From: Ruegeria sp. Alg231-54
GTDB taxonomy: Bacteria; Pseudomonadota; Alphaproteobacteria; Rhodobacterales; Rhodobacteraceae
Assembly (NCBI RefSeq): GCF_900143525.1
Contig: NZ_FREZ01000022.1
Coordinates: 1 to 37,940 of the forward strand
Length of the DNA: 37,940 nt
Direction of reading: 5' to 3'
Shown here: positions 1-8,568 of the stretch, one piece after another
Layout of the letters: the number at the start of each line of letters is the position of its first letter
Position numbering within the stretch: position 1 is the first letter of the stretch
Notes under the pieces: generated by a model
What the model was told of the DNA's origin: nothing
The model's input: the letters and a program-made list of their open reading frames with translations, nothing else
The model's database searches: none
Program-made: the position numbers and the translations under genes

Positions 1-188
1 CATCAGGAGGCTAATCCTGATGAAGTCTTCTGTTTGATGTACACAGATTTCCTAAGAAATCAGTGAACCACTCAAACAGTGAAGCTGACACTGGATCATC
101 GAGCCGAAGCCCTACCAGCGCGATATACAGACATTCAATCCGTCGAAACGAACCAAACCGCCCACATATCTCTTCAGTTATCCATCAA

Positions 189-200
189 TGTCAAAGAACA
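189..200 (-). promoter_or_regulatory. rRNA boxA antitermination element
   Basis: On the minus strand it reads TGTTCTTTGACA, followed by TTGA. This matches the boxA form typical of alphaproteobacterial rRNA operons, where Nus factors assemble to prevent early termination. It lies about 160 nt downstream of the predicted transcription start and about 190 nt before the left edge. Confidence 0.7.
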
Positions 201-280
201 AAACACCAAGAGCCAAAAATCAGACCGTTGCGCCAATAACATCAGCGCGCCCGCCTAAATCATTCCCTAAGATGCCCACC

Positions 281-343
281 GTCTCTCCGATGCGTCCGGC
301 TGTCTCTCCAACCCGTCCGGCCGTCTCTCCGACCCGTCAGCGC
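281..343 (-). repeat. Three tandem 21-bp repeats in the rRNA leader
   Basis: Three successive 21-bp units (281-301, 302-322, 323-343) each begin GTCTCTCC on the plus strand. The second and third are nearly identical over their first 16 bases; the third degenerates at its end. They lie between the rRNA promoter and boxA and so would be transcribed as part of the leader. Read on the plus strand they produce a spurious proline/serine/threonine-rich peptide. Confidence 0.85.
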
Positions 344-368
344 CGCCTCAGCAGCGCCGGTGAAGGGG

Positions 369-397
369 GTTCTAAGGTTTACCAAACAAACCCGCAA
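369..397 (-). promoter_or_regulatory. rRNA operon promoter
   Basis: On the minus strand there is a -35 TTGCGG (392-397), a 17-bp spacer, and a -10 TAGAAC (369-374). The expected start is near 362. AT-rich sequence lies upstream (420-456), including a 13-bp palindrome at 441-453 with arms TAATAA and TTATTA, which could serve as an UP-like or activator site. The tRNA-Val promoter in this window has a similar TTGC-type -35. Confidence 0.65.
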
Positions 398-754
398 GCA
401 GAAAATGACGTCTAGGGCGATTTTTTTCCACTCCCCCACTTAATAATTTATTATCAATGGCTTAATTGGAGCAACGCGCGCCCTCGAACGGCGATCTCAT
501 CAGTTGAAATACAAGTCGGACCTACACCTGCCTGCGCCTCCAGTAATCGTACCCCTATATATAGACAGGGCGCCCCATCACACCACAAGACTCAACCGAG
601 TCGGAAGCGATTCAATGAGTCGGAATCGTCCCCAAAAACCATGCTGGCACTCAACTCAGGTATAGAATCCGCGCATCTCTACCCTCGCCGGGCTTGCGCA
701 TTGGCCCGGGATGCTGTGTGGTCGCCTCTGTAAGATGCCCGGGTTAGCCGTGAA
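398..754. other. Intergenic region between rRNA promoter and pxpB
   Basis: No coding frame here is supported. The left part is AT-rich upstream sequence of the rRNA promoter. The right part should hold the promoter of the pxp operon; the TA-rich string around 554-563 could be a -10 element, but I see no convincing -35. No RNA gene or repeat was recognised. Confidence 0.5.
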
Positions 755-1510
755 ATGACCACCAATACAGCCGACATGTTTCCACGCATAAGTACCGTAG
801 GCTATGACGGCCTTCTTGTTTCCTTTGCCGATGCCATGGCCGAACCCTCGAACCGGGCGGCGCTGGCCTTTAGGGGCGCAATCGACGCGGCATCCTGGGA
901 CGGTGTTGTCGAAACCTCTGCATCCCTTGCATCGGCCTATCTGAGGTTCGATCCCGACAAACTGCCTCGCACTGAAATCCAGGATAAAGTGCGACACCTA
1001 CTTGCCCAGCAAAATTGGTTTGAGGCACCACTGCCTGCCGGTCGCAGGTTGTGGCGGGTCCCGACAGTTTATGGGGGCAAGCTTGCTCCGCAACTGGACG
1101 AGGCAGCGGCGGCGGCGGGGTTGGATTCCATGGAAGCCGTTCGGCGGCTGAGCGACACAAAGGTACGCGTATTGACCATCGGCTTTGCACCGGGGCAGCC
1201 GTATCTTGGTCCGCTTGGTCCTGAATTCAATATTCCGCGCCTGAAGGAACTGACGCCTATGGTCCCAGAGGGGGCCTTGGTATTGGCAATTTCCCAATTC
1301 GTACTGTTCTCGGGCCCCACTCCGACCGGCTGGCGGCACGTGGGCCAAACCGCATTTCGTTGCTTTCGCCCTGACGCACCGCGGAGCTTTGCGTTGAAGC
1401 CAGGGGATGAAATGCAGTTCCTGTCCGTTTCGCGCGACGAACTGGAAAGCATCCGTGCCAACAACTCGGACGGCTCAGGCGGGGCCACCTGCGAGGAGAT
1501 CGCGGGATGA
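755..1510 (+). CDS. pxpB: 5-oxoprolinase subunit PxpB (KipI / allophanate hydrolase subunit 1 family)
   Basis: Subunit of the ATP-dependent 5-oxoprolinase PxpABC, which opens cytosolic 5-oxoproline (pyroglutamate) to glutamate. The 251-aa product carries the family core in its second half: a GFAPGQPYLG motif, then an IPR segment, a VPEGA turn and TPTGWRHVGQT, corresponding to the usual TPGGW..iG.T block. The gene overlaps pxpC by 4 bp and is followed by pxpA, the standard gene set. The start is uncertain: neither 755 nor the internal ATG at 776 has a good Shine-Dalgarno sequence, and 776 would give a length closer to E. coli PxpB. KipI-like kinase inhibition is an alternative family role, but the pxpC/pxpA context favours oxoprolinase. 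Confidence 0.85.
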   Translation: MTTNTADMFPRISTVGYDGLLVSFADAMAEPSNRAALAFRGAIDAASWDGVVETSASLASAYLRFDPDKLPRTEIQDKVRHLLAQQNWFEAPLPAGRRLWRVPTVYGGKLAPQLDEAAAAAGLDSMEAVRRLSDTKVRVLTIGFAPGQPYLGPLGPEFNIPRLKELTPMVPEGALVLAISQFVLFSGPTPTGWRHVGQTAFRCFRPDAPRSFALKPGDEMQFLSVSRDELESIRANNSDGSGGATCEEIAG

Positions 1511-2505
1511 GTCTGATTGTTCATCGCATTGGCCCGGCCTGCACCATACAAGACCAGGGTCGTGTCGGGTATCTGGAACAGGGGCTGTCCCGATCCGGCG
1601 CCGCCGATCAGCTGGCCCTGCACGAGGGCGCAGCGTTGCTGCGTCAAAGCCCGGAGCTTGCAGCCTTGGAAATGGCTGGAATGGGTGGCGAGTTCGAGGC
1701 AACGCAATCTCTCGGCATCGCTCTGACAGGTGCTCCGATGCAAGCCAGCATTGATGGCGCACCTGTGGTCTGGAATGCGTCGCACCAGATGGAAGTCGGA
1801 CAGCGGCTGGTGATTGGTGCTGCGACGCGCGGGACCTATGGCTACCTGCATGTCAGCAGCGGGATCGCGTCCGAAGCCTTTCTGGGATCACGCTCAGCGC
1901 ATTTGACCGCCAAGATCGGAAGCACCGTTCAAACCGGAGATACATTGCCAGTCGCCGACGGATCAGGCGTGACGGGCATGAAACTCAACCCGGATGATCG
2001 CTTCTCGGGTGGCGTTCTACGCGTGATCTCCAGCTTTCAGACACCCCTTTTCGATCAGGAAACGTTGGACCGCTTTGTGCAAACCGAGTTTCGGCGTGGC
2101 AGTCGGGCCAACCGAATGGGGATGCAGTTGGATAGCGAGAGCGAAGGTTTCGCGGCTCGGGGTCAGCTGAACATTCTGTCCGAGGTCATTACCCCCGGTG
2201 ACATACAGATGACCGGAACAGGTAGCCCCTTTATTCTGTTGCCTGAATGTCAGACCACAGGCGGTTATCCCCGTATCGCGACGGTTCTGCCCTGTGACCT
2301 GCCACGCGCGGCACAAACCCCGGCGGGCGGGCAGATCAAATTCGAATTCGTGTCACTGGACGAGGCTACGTCCCTGCAAACCGCCCACAATGCCGAACTT
2401 GCCCGCCTACCTGCGCAAGTCGAACCGCTGGTCCGTGATCCGCATGACATCCCGGACCTCTTGTCCTACCAATTGATCGGCGGAATGATCTCTGCCACCG
2501 ACTAG
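1507..2505 (+). CDS. pxpC: 5-oxoprolinase subunit PxpC (biotin-dependent carboxyltransferase-like family)
   Basis: Second subunit of 5-oxoprolinase, of the KipA / allophanate hydrolase subunit 2 family (332 aa). The N-terminal half has the family signature: TIQDQGRVGYLEQGLSRSGA, then an ALEMAG.G block. The C-terminal half contains RMGMQLDSE, the GDIQMTGTGSPFILLPECQTTGGYPRIA region, and the LPRAAQTPAG segment. The ATG overlaps the pxpB stop (ATGA) and follows a GAGGAG ribosome site at 1493-1498, so translation is probably coupled. PxpB and PxpC are expected to form the complex that phosphorylates oxoproline, with PxpA completing hydrolysis. Confidence 0.87.
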   Translation: MSLIVHRIGPACTIQDQGRVGYLEQGLSRSGAADQLALHEGAALLRQSPELAALEMAGMGGEFEATQSLGIALTGAPMQASIDGAPVVWNASHQMEVGQRLVIGAATRGTYGYLHVSSGIASEAFLGSRSAHLTAKIGSTVQTGDTLPVADGSGVTGMKLNPDDRFSGGVLRVISSFQTPLFDQETLDRFVQTEFRRGSRANRMGMQLDSESEGFAARGQLNILSEVITPGDIQMTGTGSPFILLPECQTTGGYPRIATVLPCDLPRAAQTPAGGQIKFEFVSLDEATSLQTAHNAELARLPAQVEPLVRDPHDIPDLLSYQLIGGMISATD

Positions 2506-2517
2506 GGAGTACCACGT

Positions 2518-3279
2518 ATGCCAAGCGTCGATCTGAATGCCGATATGGGCGAAAGCTTTGGCCCTTGGAATATGGGCGATGATGAAAGTCTGCTGAAAAT
2601 TATCACATCCGCCAATATCGCTTGCGGCTTCCATGCCGGCGACCCGGACGTCATGGCCAAGACGATGACCTTGGCCGCCAAAAACGGCGTCGGGATAGGC
2701 GCGCATCCCGGCTTCCCCGATCTCCAAGGATTTGGCCGCCGCAACATGAAAGTGCCCCATGCCAGCCTGCGCAATTTGGTTCGGTATCAACTGGGGGCGG
2801 CAATCGGAATGGCCAAGGCCGTTGGCACCGAAGTGCGGCACCTGAAACTTCACGGGGCGCTGGCCAACATGTGCTCGGTCGATATCGACATGGCCCGAGC
2901 CTGTTATCAGGGCGCGCTGGATGTCGATCCGGACATCATCATCATGGTTTTGGCCGTTACCAAACAAGAAGAAGCCGTGCGCGAACTGGGGTGCAAGTGG
3001 GTCGGCGAGATCTTTGCGGACCGGGCCTATAACGGCGACGGAACTCTTGTCGACCGCGGCCTGCCCGGCGCGGTTATTCATGACCCCGAAATTGCCGGAC
3101 CGCGCATCCTGAACATGGTGCGCGAAGGTGCCATCATCACCGAAAGCGGCCAGCGGCTTGAGACATCCATCGACACGATCTGCCTGCATGGCGACGGTCC
3201 AACCGCGGTACAAATCGCCCGTTCGGTTCGCACATCCCTGATCGACGGCGGGGTCGATGTGACAAAATTCATGCGGTAG
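2518..3279 (+). CDS. pxpA: 5-oxoprolinase subunit PxpA (LamB/YcsF family)
   Basis: Third 5-oxoprolinase subunit, 253 aa, the normal family length. It begins with the diagnostic VDLNADMGESFGPW motif, followed by ANIACGFHAGDP, GAHPGFPDLQGFGRR and VRHLKLHGAL, which line the polysaccharide-deacetylase-like active site of YcsF proteins. EIFADRAYNGDGTLVDR and CLHGD are further family blocks. It starts 12 bp after pxpC, behind a GGGAG ribosome site, and is the last gene of the pxp set. No transporter for oxoproline is adjacent. Confidence 0.92.
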   Translation: MPSVDLNADMGESFGPWNMGDDESLLKIITSANIACGFHAGDPDVMAKTMTLAAKNGVGIGAHPGFPDLQGFGRRNMKVPHASLRNLVRYQLGAAIGMAKAVGTEVRHLKLHGALANMCSVDIDMARACYQGALDVDPDIIIMVLAVTKQEEAVRELGCKWVGEIFADRAYNGDGTLVDRGLPGAVIHDPEIAGPRILNMVREGAIITESGQRLETSIDTICLHGDGPTAVQIARSVRTSLIDGGVDVTKFMR

Positions 3280-3424
3280 AAAGAAGGGCGTAATCCTGAC
3301 GATCTATCCTCTGACTGTTGCCTGTACGGAATACAGACCCTAGCATGCCTGACAAGTGCATGTTCTGAATACCACAATTCCAAGCAACGCCATGCCGGAC
3401 CGGTATAGGCAAGGAGGTTGGCCA

Positions 3425-4672
3425 ATGTCTTTTGATCTGATGAATTACGAACCACGCGGCGACAAAAAGAACTCTGAGTTCTTCCACCAATATCTGCCGA
3501 TGATCTACGAACGCCGCCAAAGCTCGGGCGTGGCTGATCAGGTCGGGGCGATGCAGGCGATCGTCATTCAGGTCGAACCGGACGCGATGTTCGACACGCT
3601 GATCGAGCTTTATGTCATGACACCCTACCGACATACGGCCAGCTATCTGGGTCAGACGCACAAATTTGCGGTCATGCACTCACACACCGATTATCCTGCG
3701 ATTATCGTCATGGCGCCACTAAGCCCGACCTTCGAAGACTATATCCCGCGCATCAACCGTATGTACCCGCTGGCCCGCAACACCCCCCAGACCCGCTATG
3801 TCGGAGAGATTTATGGCGCCACGGACCTCAAGACCCTGACCAAAACGCTTGAAGATCAGAACATCAGGTTTGAGTACAAGGGAGACACCGAAAACCCGTT
3901 CTACACTTCGGACGGGTTCAGATTTACGTCGCCGTCCGATTTCACCTGTAACAGGGTTGGATACTCATCCCTGGATTTCAACGACACCGACAGCCTCGGT
4001 TTGGGTGACCGGATATTGCTGAGCAATGACGAACAGGCGCGACTGGATCAGGCGGCGGCGTTCGGGGCAGACAGCAAAATCGCGCCTTTGATGCTGGGGG
4101 TCGACCACCTTGCAACACGCATTCTGGCCGGCGAGCGTGAGGACGCGATCCTCGAGTTTCTGACCATGGTGCCCTATTACTTTTGGGGCGCGTACAACAT
4201 CTTTGAGATGAACTCGTCTACCAATGTGAACCGAAACGCGAATGTGGACGATGACAAGAAATCCCCCGCCAAGGTCTTCACCGCGAACAACACGCCCTCC
4301 TTCGTCAATTCCTTTGAACAGCTGCCGATGCCAACCGAGGATTTCGTGCGGAACTTTGGCCGTCGCCTGCACCACATGGCAATCGAGATTCAGGACGGCG
4401 ACCACGGCGCGGGTGAAAAGAACGTCGATTTTGTGGTCAACACACTCAAGGATGAAGGGGTGCCGTTCCTAGCCCATGTGGTGGGCGAGTGTAAGGATGA
4501 TCCGAACCTCAAACAGATCTTCTCAAAGCACTCGAAGTACACGCTGTTGATCACCGAGTATATCGAACGCTGCCACCACTATGACGGGTTCTTTACCAAA
4601 GATAACGTTGCCGCGCTGACCGCTGCGGCGGGTCAGGATGAACAATACGAACACGGCCACGTCTTCGACTGA
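3425..4672 (+). CDS. VOC-superfamily non-haem iron enzyme resembling 4-hydroxyphenylpyruvate dioxygenase
   Basis: A 415-aa cytosolic protein. The start at 3425 is chosen because a near-perfect AAGGAGG ribosome site lies just upstream; the frame stays open further upstream, to 3356. The C-terminal half looks like the catalytic domain of HPPD-type VOC dioxygenases: a VDHLATRI strand (His228), a LHHMAIEI strand (His316/317) and an ITEYIER strand (Glu378), in the order of the 2-His-1-Glu iron site. The N-terminal half is a diverged paired VOC domain. The substrate is not deducible; overall similarity to true HPPD looks low, so it should not be called hppD. It follows pxpA by about 145 bp and may be a separate transcription unit. 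Confidence 0.6.
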   Translation: MSFDLMNYEPRGDKKNSEFFHQYLPMIYERRQSSGVADQVGAMQAIVIQVEPDAMFDTLIELYVMTPYRHTASYLGQTHKFAVMHSHTDYPAIIVMAPLSPTFEDYIPRINRMYPLARNTPQTRYVGEIYGATDLKTLTKTLEDQNIRFEYKGDTENPFYTSDGFRFTSPSDFTCNRVGYSSLDFNDTDSLGLGDRILLSNDEQARLDQAAAFGADSKIAPLMLGVDHLATRILAGEREDAILEFLTMVPYYFWGAYNIFEMNSSTNVNRNANVDDDKKSPAKVFTANNTPSFVNSFEQLPMPTEDFVRNFGRRLHHMAIEIQDGDHGAGEKNVDFVVNTLKDEGVPFLAHVVGECKDDPNLKQIFSKHSKYTLLITEYIERCHHYDGFFTKDNVAALTAAAGQDEQYEHGHVFD

Positions 4673-4673
4673 C

Positions 4674-4702
4674 AAAAAAAGGCTGCGAGTTTCCTCGCAG
4701 CC
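4674..4702 (-). terminator. Intrinsic terminator of the D,D-carboxypeptidase gene
   Basis: A perfect 9-bp stem (arms 4681-4689 and 4694-4702, 4-nt loop) is followed on the minus strand by seven T residues (4674-4680). It lies 29 bp past the stop of the minus-strand carboxypeptidase gene. Its tail reaches to within 2 bp of the stop of the plus-strand VOC gene, so the convergent pair shares it. Only the minus orientation has a T-tract. Confidence 0.85.
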
Positions 4703-4731
4703 CAGATCCATTCAGGAGAGTATGTCGAGCC

Positions 4732-6147
4732 TTATGACGGCCCGATCATGAAACAAGTCACATTCCGGGCCTGCAACCGGCGGCAGGCCAGATCGGCCTG
4801 TTCGCGGGTCATGCCCTGAAATGTCGCGTCGAAGCCGCGCGAGCTTTGGTTCACCTTGCGCAGCGTGCCTTCCAAAGTGGTCATTTCCGACAGGGCCGTT
4901 TTCAGCAAAATCTTTTCCGCCTCATATCGGGTGGTATAACGGCCAACGTTCACGCCCCATAGCCGTCCGCCCGATGTTGACAGTCGGGTCACGATCTCTT
5001 GCTCGGGTTCGGGCTGCACTGCCGGATCGGTCGAGGCCAGTACCAGGTCAGCCGGGCGCGCAGCGGGACGGGGTGCGTCACCGTCACCAGAGGGCTGAAT
5101 GTCGGCGGCCGCGATTGCTGCAGCGATACCATCCTTGATGCGCGTGCCATTTTTGGCAGCCGTCTCAGCCACGGCGCCAGCAACCTGAACTGCAGCACCC
5201 GGTCCGGGGCGCAGAACGGGGCGCAGACTGGATTTTGGCGCGATAGTCAGGGCCGCGACTGTCGCTCCCAATCCTGCGTTTCCGGCATAGGTCGGGCGCG
5301 CCGGCTTGCGGATCGGGGCACGCGAGGGGGCGCGGCGAAAGCCCATATCCAGCAATTCGGCCACTTTGGCGTTCCGCGATGCGCCGGATTTACCGCCAAA
5401 GACAGTTGCTATGATGCGTTCGTCCTTGCGCTTGGCCGATGCAACCAGGTTAAAGCCCGCAGCCCGCGTGTATCCGGTCTTGATCCCGTCCGCGCCTTTA
5501 TAGGCCGCCAACAGGCGACGGTTCGTGTTTGGAACCGTCTTGATCCCCGCATGAGTGGATTGGCGTGAGAACAGGTTGTAATACTGCGGATAATCATAAA
5601 GCAGGTGGCGACCCAACGTGGTCATATCCCGCGCGGTCGACAAGTGACCTGATTCCGTCAGGCCATGTGCGTTCTTGAACGTTGTGCGGCTCATACCCAT
5701 GGCCTTGGCCGTGCGCGTCATGCGACGGGCGAATGCTGCTTCGGATCCACTGATCGCGATGCCAATCGCCGTGGCCGCATCATTGGCGGACTTCACGGCA
5801 GCCGCCCTGATCAGATATCGGAACGCAATGGTTTGCCCGGTGCGAAGGCCCAGTTTCGAGGGGGGTTCAGAAGAGGCCTTTTTTGTAATCCGAACGGGCG
5901 TGTCTAAGGTGATCTCACCATTCCGCACCGCCTCGAATGCAATGTAGAGTGTCATCATCTTGGTCAGAGAGGCCGGATGCAGTCGGGTGTCAGCATTGCG
6001 CGAATGCAGAACCTCGCCTGTCCGGGCGTCGATGACCATCGCCGCATATGGTGCCGCAAATCCCTGCAACGGCGCGAAGGAGAGCAGCCACAAGAATGCT
6101 ATAAGAAATAAGCCCATCCGGGCCGGAACTGTCCGCCGAACCTGCAC
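4732..6147 (-). CDS. D-alanyl-D-alanine carboxypeptidase (peptidase S11) with C-terminal SPOR domain
   Basis: Penicillin-binding protein 5/6-type enzyme that trims the terminal D-Ala of peptidoglycan stem peptides in the periplasm. The 471-aa product has an N-terminal signal peptide (hydrophobic residues 11-31, cleavage near AAPYA). The three serine-transferase motifs are intact: SLTK (Ser60, Lys63), SAN (120-122) and KTG (223-225). A proline/alanine-rich linker covers roughly 275-390. The C-terminal 75 residues resemble a SPOR domain, which binds denuded septal peptidoglycan, so the enzyme is probably recruited to the division site. S11-SPOR fusions are common in alphaproteobacteria. It ends at a strong terminator and appears monocistronic. 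Confidence 0.93.
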   Translation of the reverse strand: MQVRRTVPARMGLFLIAFLWLLSFAPLQGFAAPYAAMVIDARTGEVLHSRNADTRLHPASLTKMMTLYIAFEAVRNGEITLDTPVRITKKASSEPPSKLGLRTGQTIAFRYLIRAAAVKSANDAATAIGIAISGSEAAFARRMTRTAKAMGMSRTTFKNAHGLTESGHLSTARDMTTLGRHLLYDYPQYYNLFSRQSTHAGIKTVPNTNRRLLAAYKGADGIKTGYTRAAGFNLVASAKRKDERIIATVFGGKSGASRNAKVAELLDMGFRRAPSRAPIRKPARPTYAGNAGLGATVAALTIAPKSSLRPVLRPGPGAAVQVAGAVAETAAKNGTRIKDGIAAAIAAADIQPSGDGDAPRPAARPADLVLASTDPAVQPEPEQEIVTRLSTSGGRLWGVNVGRYTTRYEAEKILLKTALSEMTTLEGTLRKVNQSSRGFDATFQGMTREQADLACRRLQARNVTCFMIGPS

Positions 6148-6398
6148 GATCTTTGCCTCTGTCTACCTCAGGCCGCCGGGTTTTCCCGGTCAGCGTTAAT
6201 TATTTTTTATTGCCTACAAGGCTAACACAGAGACCCAATGAAATAAACCGAAAGCGTGCAAATTCGCTGTTTTGTTAAGCGTCCGAATCGGCACTACATG
6301 TAGACGCGCGCAGCCCGCAACCTACCACATCCACGCAAATTGAACCCCTTAGCGTAATTCCCGCCCCGTTTTTTGAAAACTGAGACCAATTGGCAACA

Positions 6399-7100
6399 TC
6401 AACTTAGGCGCTGAACCAGATCGGCAAGTTCGCCCAAATCCCGCATCTCGCGATAGCGCGGATTGCCCGCAGGGGTTTCGGCCTTTTCGATCTCCCAAAC
6501 CAACCCATGGGGCACATAGACGCCCCAACACCCGGCCTGAATTGGGGCAACGACATCGGACCGCATCGAATTGCCTACCATCATTGCAGATTCGGGCCCG
6601 TCACCATGCCGCGCAAAGATATCGCGGTAGGTTTGTGCTGACTTTTCGGACACGATTTCGACCTCGTCGAACAACTCTCCCAGACCGGATTGCGCCAGCT
6701 TTCTCTCTTGATCGATCAGGTCGCCCTTGGTGATCAGAATCACCTTATGCGTATCAGTCACCGCTTCGATGGCCTCGCGCGCGTGGGGCAAAAGCTCGAT
6801 CGGGTGGGCCAGCATGTCCTGCCCCGCTTCGACCAACTGGCGGATAACCGAGGCTGGAACACGGTCGTCGGTCACTTCGATTGCGGTTTCGATCATCGAC
6901 AGGGTGAAGCCTTTGATTCCGTAGCCGTAGTGCCGGATATTGCGTTTTTCCGCAGCAAGCAGCCGATCCAACAGGTGATCGCGATCAGCGTGATCGGCCA
7001 GCAATTCCGTGAAATGGGTCTGCGTCAGTTTAAAAAACCGCTCGTTGTGCCAAAGCGTGTCGTCGGCGTCGAACCCAATTGTGGTCAGCGCTTTTTCCAT
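6399..7100 (-). CDS. HAD-superfamily hydrolase
   Basis: A 233-aa haloacid-dehalogenase-type hydrolase, probably a small-molecule phosphatase. Motif I is FDADDTLW (nucleophile Asp11, general acid Asp13), motif II is ILITKGD, motif III is the Lys of SEKS, and motif IV is GNSMRSDV. A helical cap domain lies between motifs I and II. The start at 7100 is chosen because HAD proteins begin only a few residues before motif I; the frame continues upstream but would overlap the clpS promoter region. It is divergent from clpS with about 90 bp between them. The substrate cannot be read from the sequence. Confidence 0.85.
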   Translation of the reverse strand: MEKALTTIGFDADDTLWHNERFFKLTQTHFTELLADHADRDHLLDRLLAAEKRNIRHYGYGIKGFTLSMIETAIEVTDDRVPASVIRQLVEAGQDMLAHPIELLPHAREAIEAVTDTHKVILITKGDLIDQERKLAQSGLGELFDEVEIVSEKSAQTYRDIFARHGDGPESAMMVGNSMRSDVVAPIQAGCWGVYVPHGLVWEIEKAETPAGNPRYREMRDLGELADLVQRLS

Positions 7101-7191
7101 TTCGATTACGTCCTGCTGGCTCTTTTCTCTGGCCCCATGCACGTTATATAACCGATCAGACAAACCGAAGCCTGAATCGGACAAAGGCGCA

Positions 7192-7533
7192 ATGACTGAA
7201 CACAAATGGATGATGTCTGACCAACCGGACAACGACGATGATCCGTCGCTGTTGGTGCAGACGCGCCCTAAGACCAAGCGCCCGCCGTTGTACAAAGTAC
7301 TGCTGCTGAACGACGACTACACGCCGATGGAATTCGTGGTGCATGTGCTGGAGCGTTTCTTTGGCATGAGTCATGCCGAGGCGTTTGAAATCATGTTGAT
7401 CGTCCACAAGAAAGGCGTCGCCGTGGTTGGCGTGTTCAGCCATGAGATCGCCGAAACCAAAGTGGGCCAAGTCATGGACTTTGCCCGCAGGCACCAGCAC
7501 CCCCTGCAATGCACAATGGAACGGGAAGAGTAA
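7192..7533 (+). CDS. clpS: ATP-dependent Clp protease adaptor ClpS
   Basis: A 113-aa adaptor that delivers N-degron substrates (Leu, Phe, Tyr, Trp at the N-terminus) to ClpAP. The core has the family blocks YKVLLLNDDYTPMEFVVHVL and ALFG-like FFGMSHAEAFEIML, followed by VHKKGVAVVGVFSHEIAETK, forming the ClpA-binding face and the N-degron pocket. The flexible acidic N-terminal tail (DNDDDP) is typical. Alternative in-frame ATGs at 7210 and 7213 would shorten the tail by 6-7 residues; 7192 has a weak AAAGG upstream. No clpA gene follows here. Confidence 0.93.
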   Translation: MTEHKWMMSDQPDNDDDPSLLVQTRPKTKRPPLYKVLLLNDDYTPMEFVVHVLERFFGMSHAEAFEIMLIVHKKGVAVVGVFSHEIAETKVGQVMDFARRHQHPLQCTMEREE

Positions 7534-7565
7534 GGCCACCTTAGCCTTCTCTCTCATATTTGCCG

Positions 7566-8531
7566 ATGTCCCCTCGTCTTGATCTTGCCCTGCAAAGCGG
7601 CCTTGAGCTGTCGCAATCACTCAGCGTGCTTGGACCGTCATCCGACAGCGATCTGTCGGCCCTGCCGCGTGAAACGCAGGTGGTGCAGCCATTCAAACCG
7701 TTTCACGACCACTTTGCCGGGCAGGGCTTTGCCGCTGTGCCGGAAGCCCACGACCCTTGTCAGGATGCCATCGTGATCCTGCCCCGCGCCAAGGCCCTGG
7801 CGCGCAGCATGGTGCATCAGGCCTGTCAGCGGGCCAGCGGACTGATTGTCATAGACGGCGTCAAAACCGACGGCGTCGATAGCCTGCTGAAAGACATCCG
7901 CAAACGCGTTGACGTCGAGGGGCCCATCGCCAAGGCGCATGGCAAGATATTCTGGTTCCACTCCGCGCCCGAAGCTTTTGCCGACTGGGCCGCCCCGGAC
8001 AATCAGACAGTCGATGGCTTTCAGACCGCGCCCGGTGTGTTCTCGGCTGATGGGATTGACCCTGCCTCGGCCCTGCTGCTGGGCGCATTGCCCGAAAAGC
8101 TGGGCGCAAGGATCGCTGATTTGGGCGCTGGCTGGGGGTATCTCGCAGCCGGTGCGCTAAAGGCCGCCAATCCGCGCGCGTTGCATCTGGTCGAGGCCGA
8201 CCAGATCGCCCTTACCTGCGCACGCATCAATTTGGCCGAGACCTGCGCGCAGTTTCACTGGGCCGACGCCGTCACGTGGAGCGCGCCGGAACCGTTGGAC
8301 ACGGTGATCATGAACCCTCCGTTCCACACGTCGCGTGCCGCCGACCCTGAGCTGGGTCAGGGCTTTATCAAATCCGCAGCTCGAAACCTGACCCGGAGCG
8401 GCAATCTGTGGATGGTCGCAAATCGCCACCTGCCCTACGAGGTCACGCTGGCCGAAAATTTCGCACAGGTTCGCGAGGTGTCCGGCGACAATCGGTTCAA
8501 GGTGTTTCACGCCTCTCGCCCTCGACGGTGA
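7566..8531 (+). CDS. RsmC-like class I SAM-dependent methyltransferase
   Basis: A 321-aa protein with two-domain RsmC/RlmG architecture: a degenerate N-terminal methyltransferase-like domain and a catalytic C-terminal domain. The SAM-binding loop is DLGAGWG (185-191), the acidic adenosine contact is in HLVEADQ, and the catalytic NPPFH motif is at 250-254. RsmC methylates G1207 of 16S rRNA to m2G, the most likely role here. ATG at 7566 is preferred over a TTG two codons earlier. The ribosome site is weak. It lies 32 bp after clpS and may be cotranscribed. Confidence 0.82.
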   Translation: MSPRLDLALQSGLELSQSLSVLGPSSDSDLSALPRETQVVQPFKPFHDHFAGQGFAAVPEAHDPCQDAIVILPRAKALARSMVHQACQRASGLIVIDGVKTDGVDSLLKDIRKRVDVEGPIAKAHGKIFWFHSAPEAFADWAAPDNQTVDGFQTAPGVFSADGIDPASALLLGALPEKLGARIADLGAGWGYLAAGALKAANPRALHLVEADQIALTCARINLAETCAQFHWADAVTWSAPEPLDTVIMNPPFHTSRAADPELGQGFIKSAARNLTRSGNLWMVANRHLPYEVTLAENFAQVREVSGDNRFKVFHASRPRR

Positions 8532-8568
8532 TCCCGGTTAACCTCTGCCGCAAATCAGGAGACAACGC

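Larger units (their letters stand above)
1..362 (-). other. 16S rRNA operon leader (16S gene lies off the left edge)
   Basis: Read on the minus strand this stretch resembles the pre-16S leader of Rhodobacterales. It contains a boxA-type antitermination element and downstream pairing segments. It ends with a perfect 8-bp hairpin at 1-22 (arms 1-8 and 15-22), just where mature 16S would be expected to begin off the left edge. A -35/-10 pair lies upstream at 369-397. No protein gene is supported here: the only open frame on the plus strand is a low-complexity product of the 21-bp repeats. The 16S sequence itself is not in the window, so the assignment rests on the leader elements and on my recollection of related leaders. 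Confidence 0.72.

Noticed and set aside
188..415. 75-residue Pro/Ser/Thr-rich open frame on the plus strand
   Set aside because: It is antisense to the rRNA leader, covers boxA, the 21-bp repeats and the promoter, and has no ribosome site. Its repetitive peptide simply mirrors the DNA repeats.
1069..1851. Long minus-strand frame opposite pxpB/pxpC
   Set aside because: The plus-strand genes carry strong family motifs and correct coupling; the antisense frame has none.
3356..3424. Upstream ATG at 3356 as start of the VOC gene
   Set aside because: The AAGGAGG ribosome site is positioned for the ATG at 3425, and the 23 extra residues do not look like a conserved domain or signal peptide.
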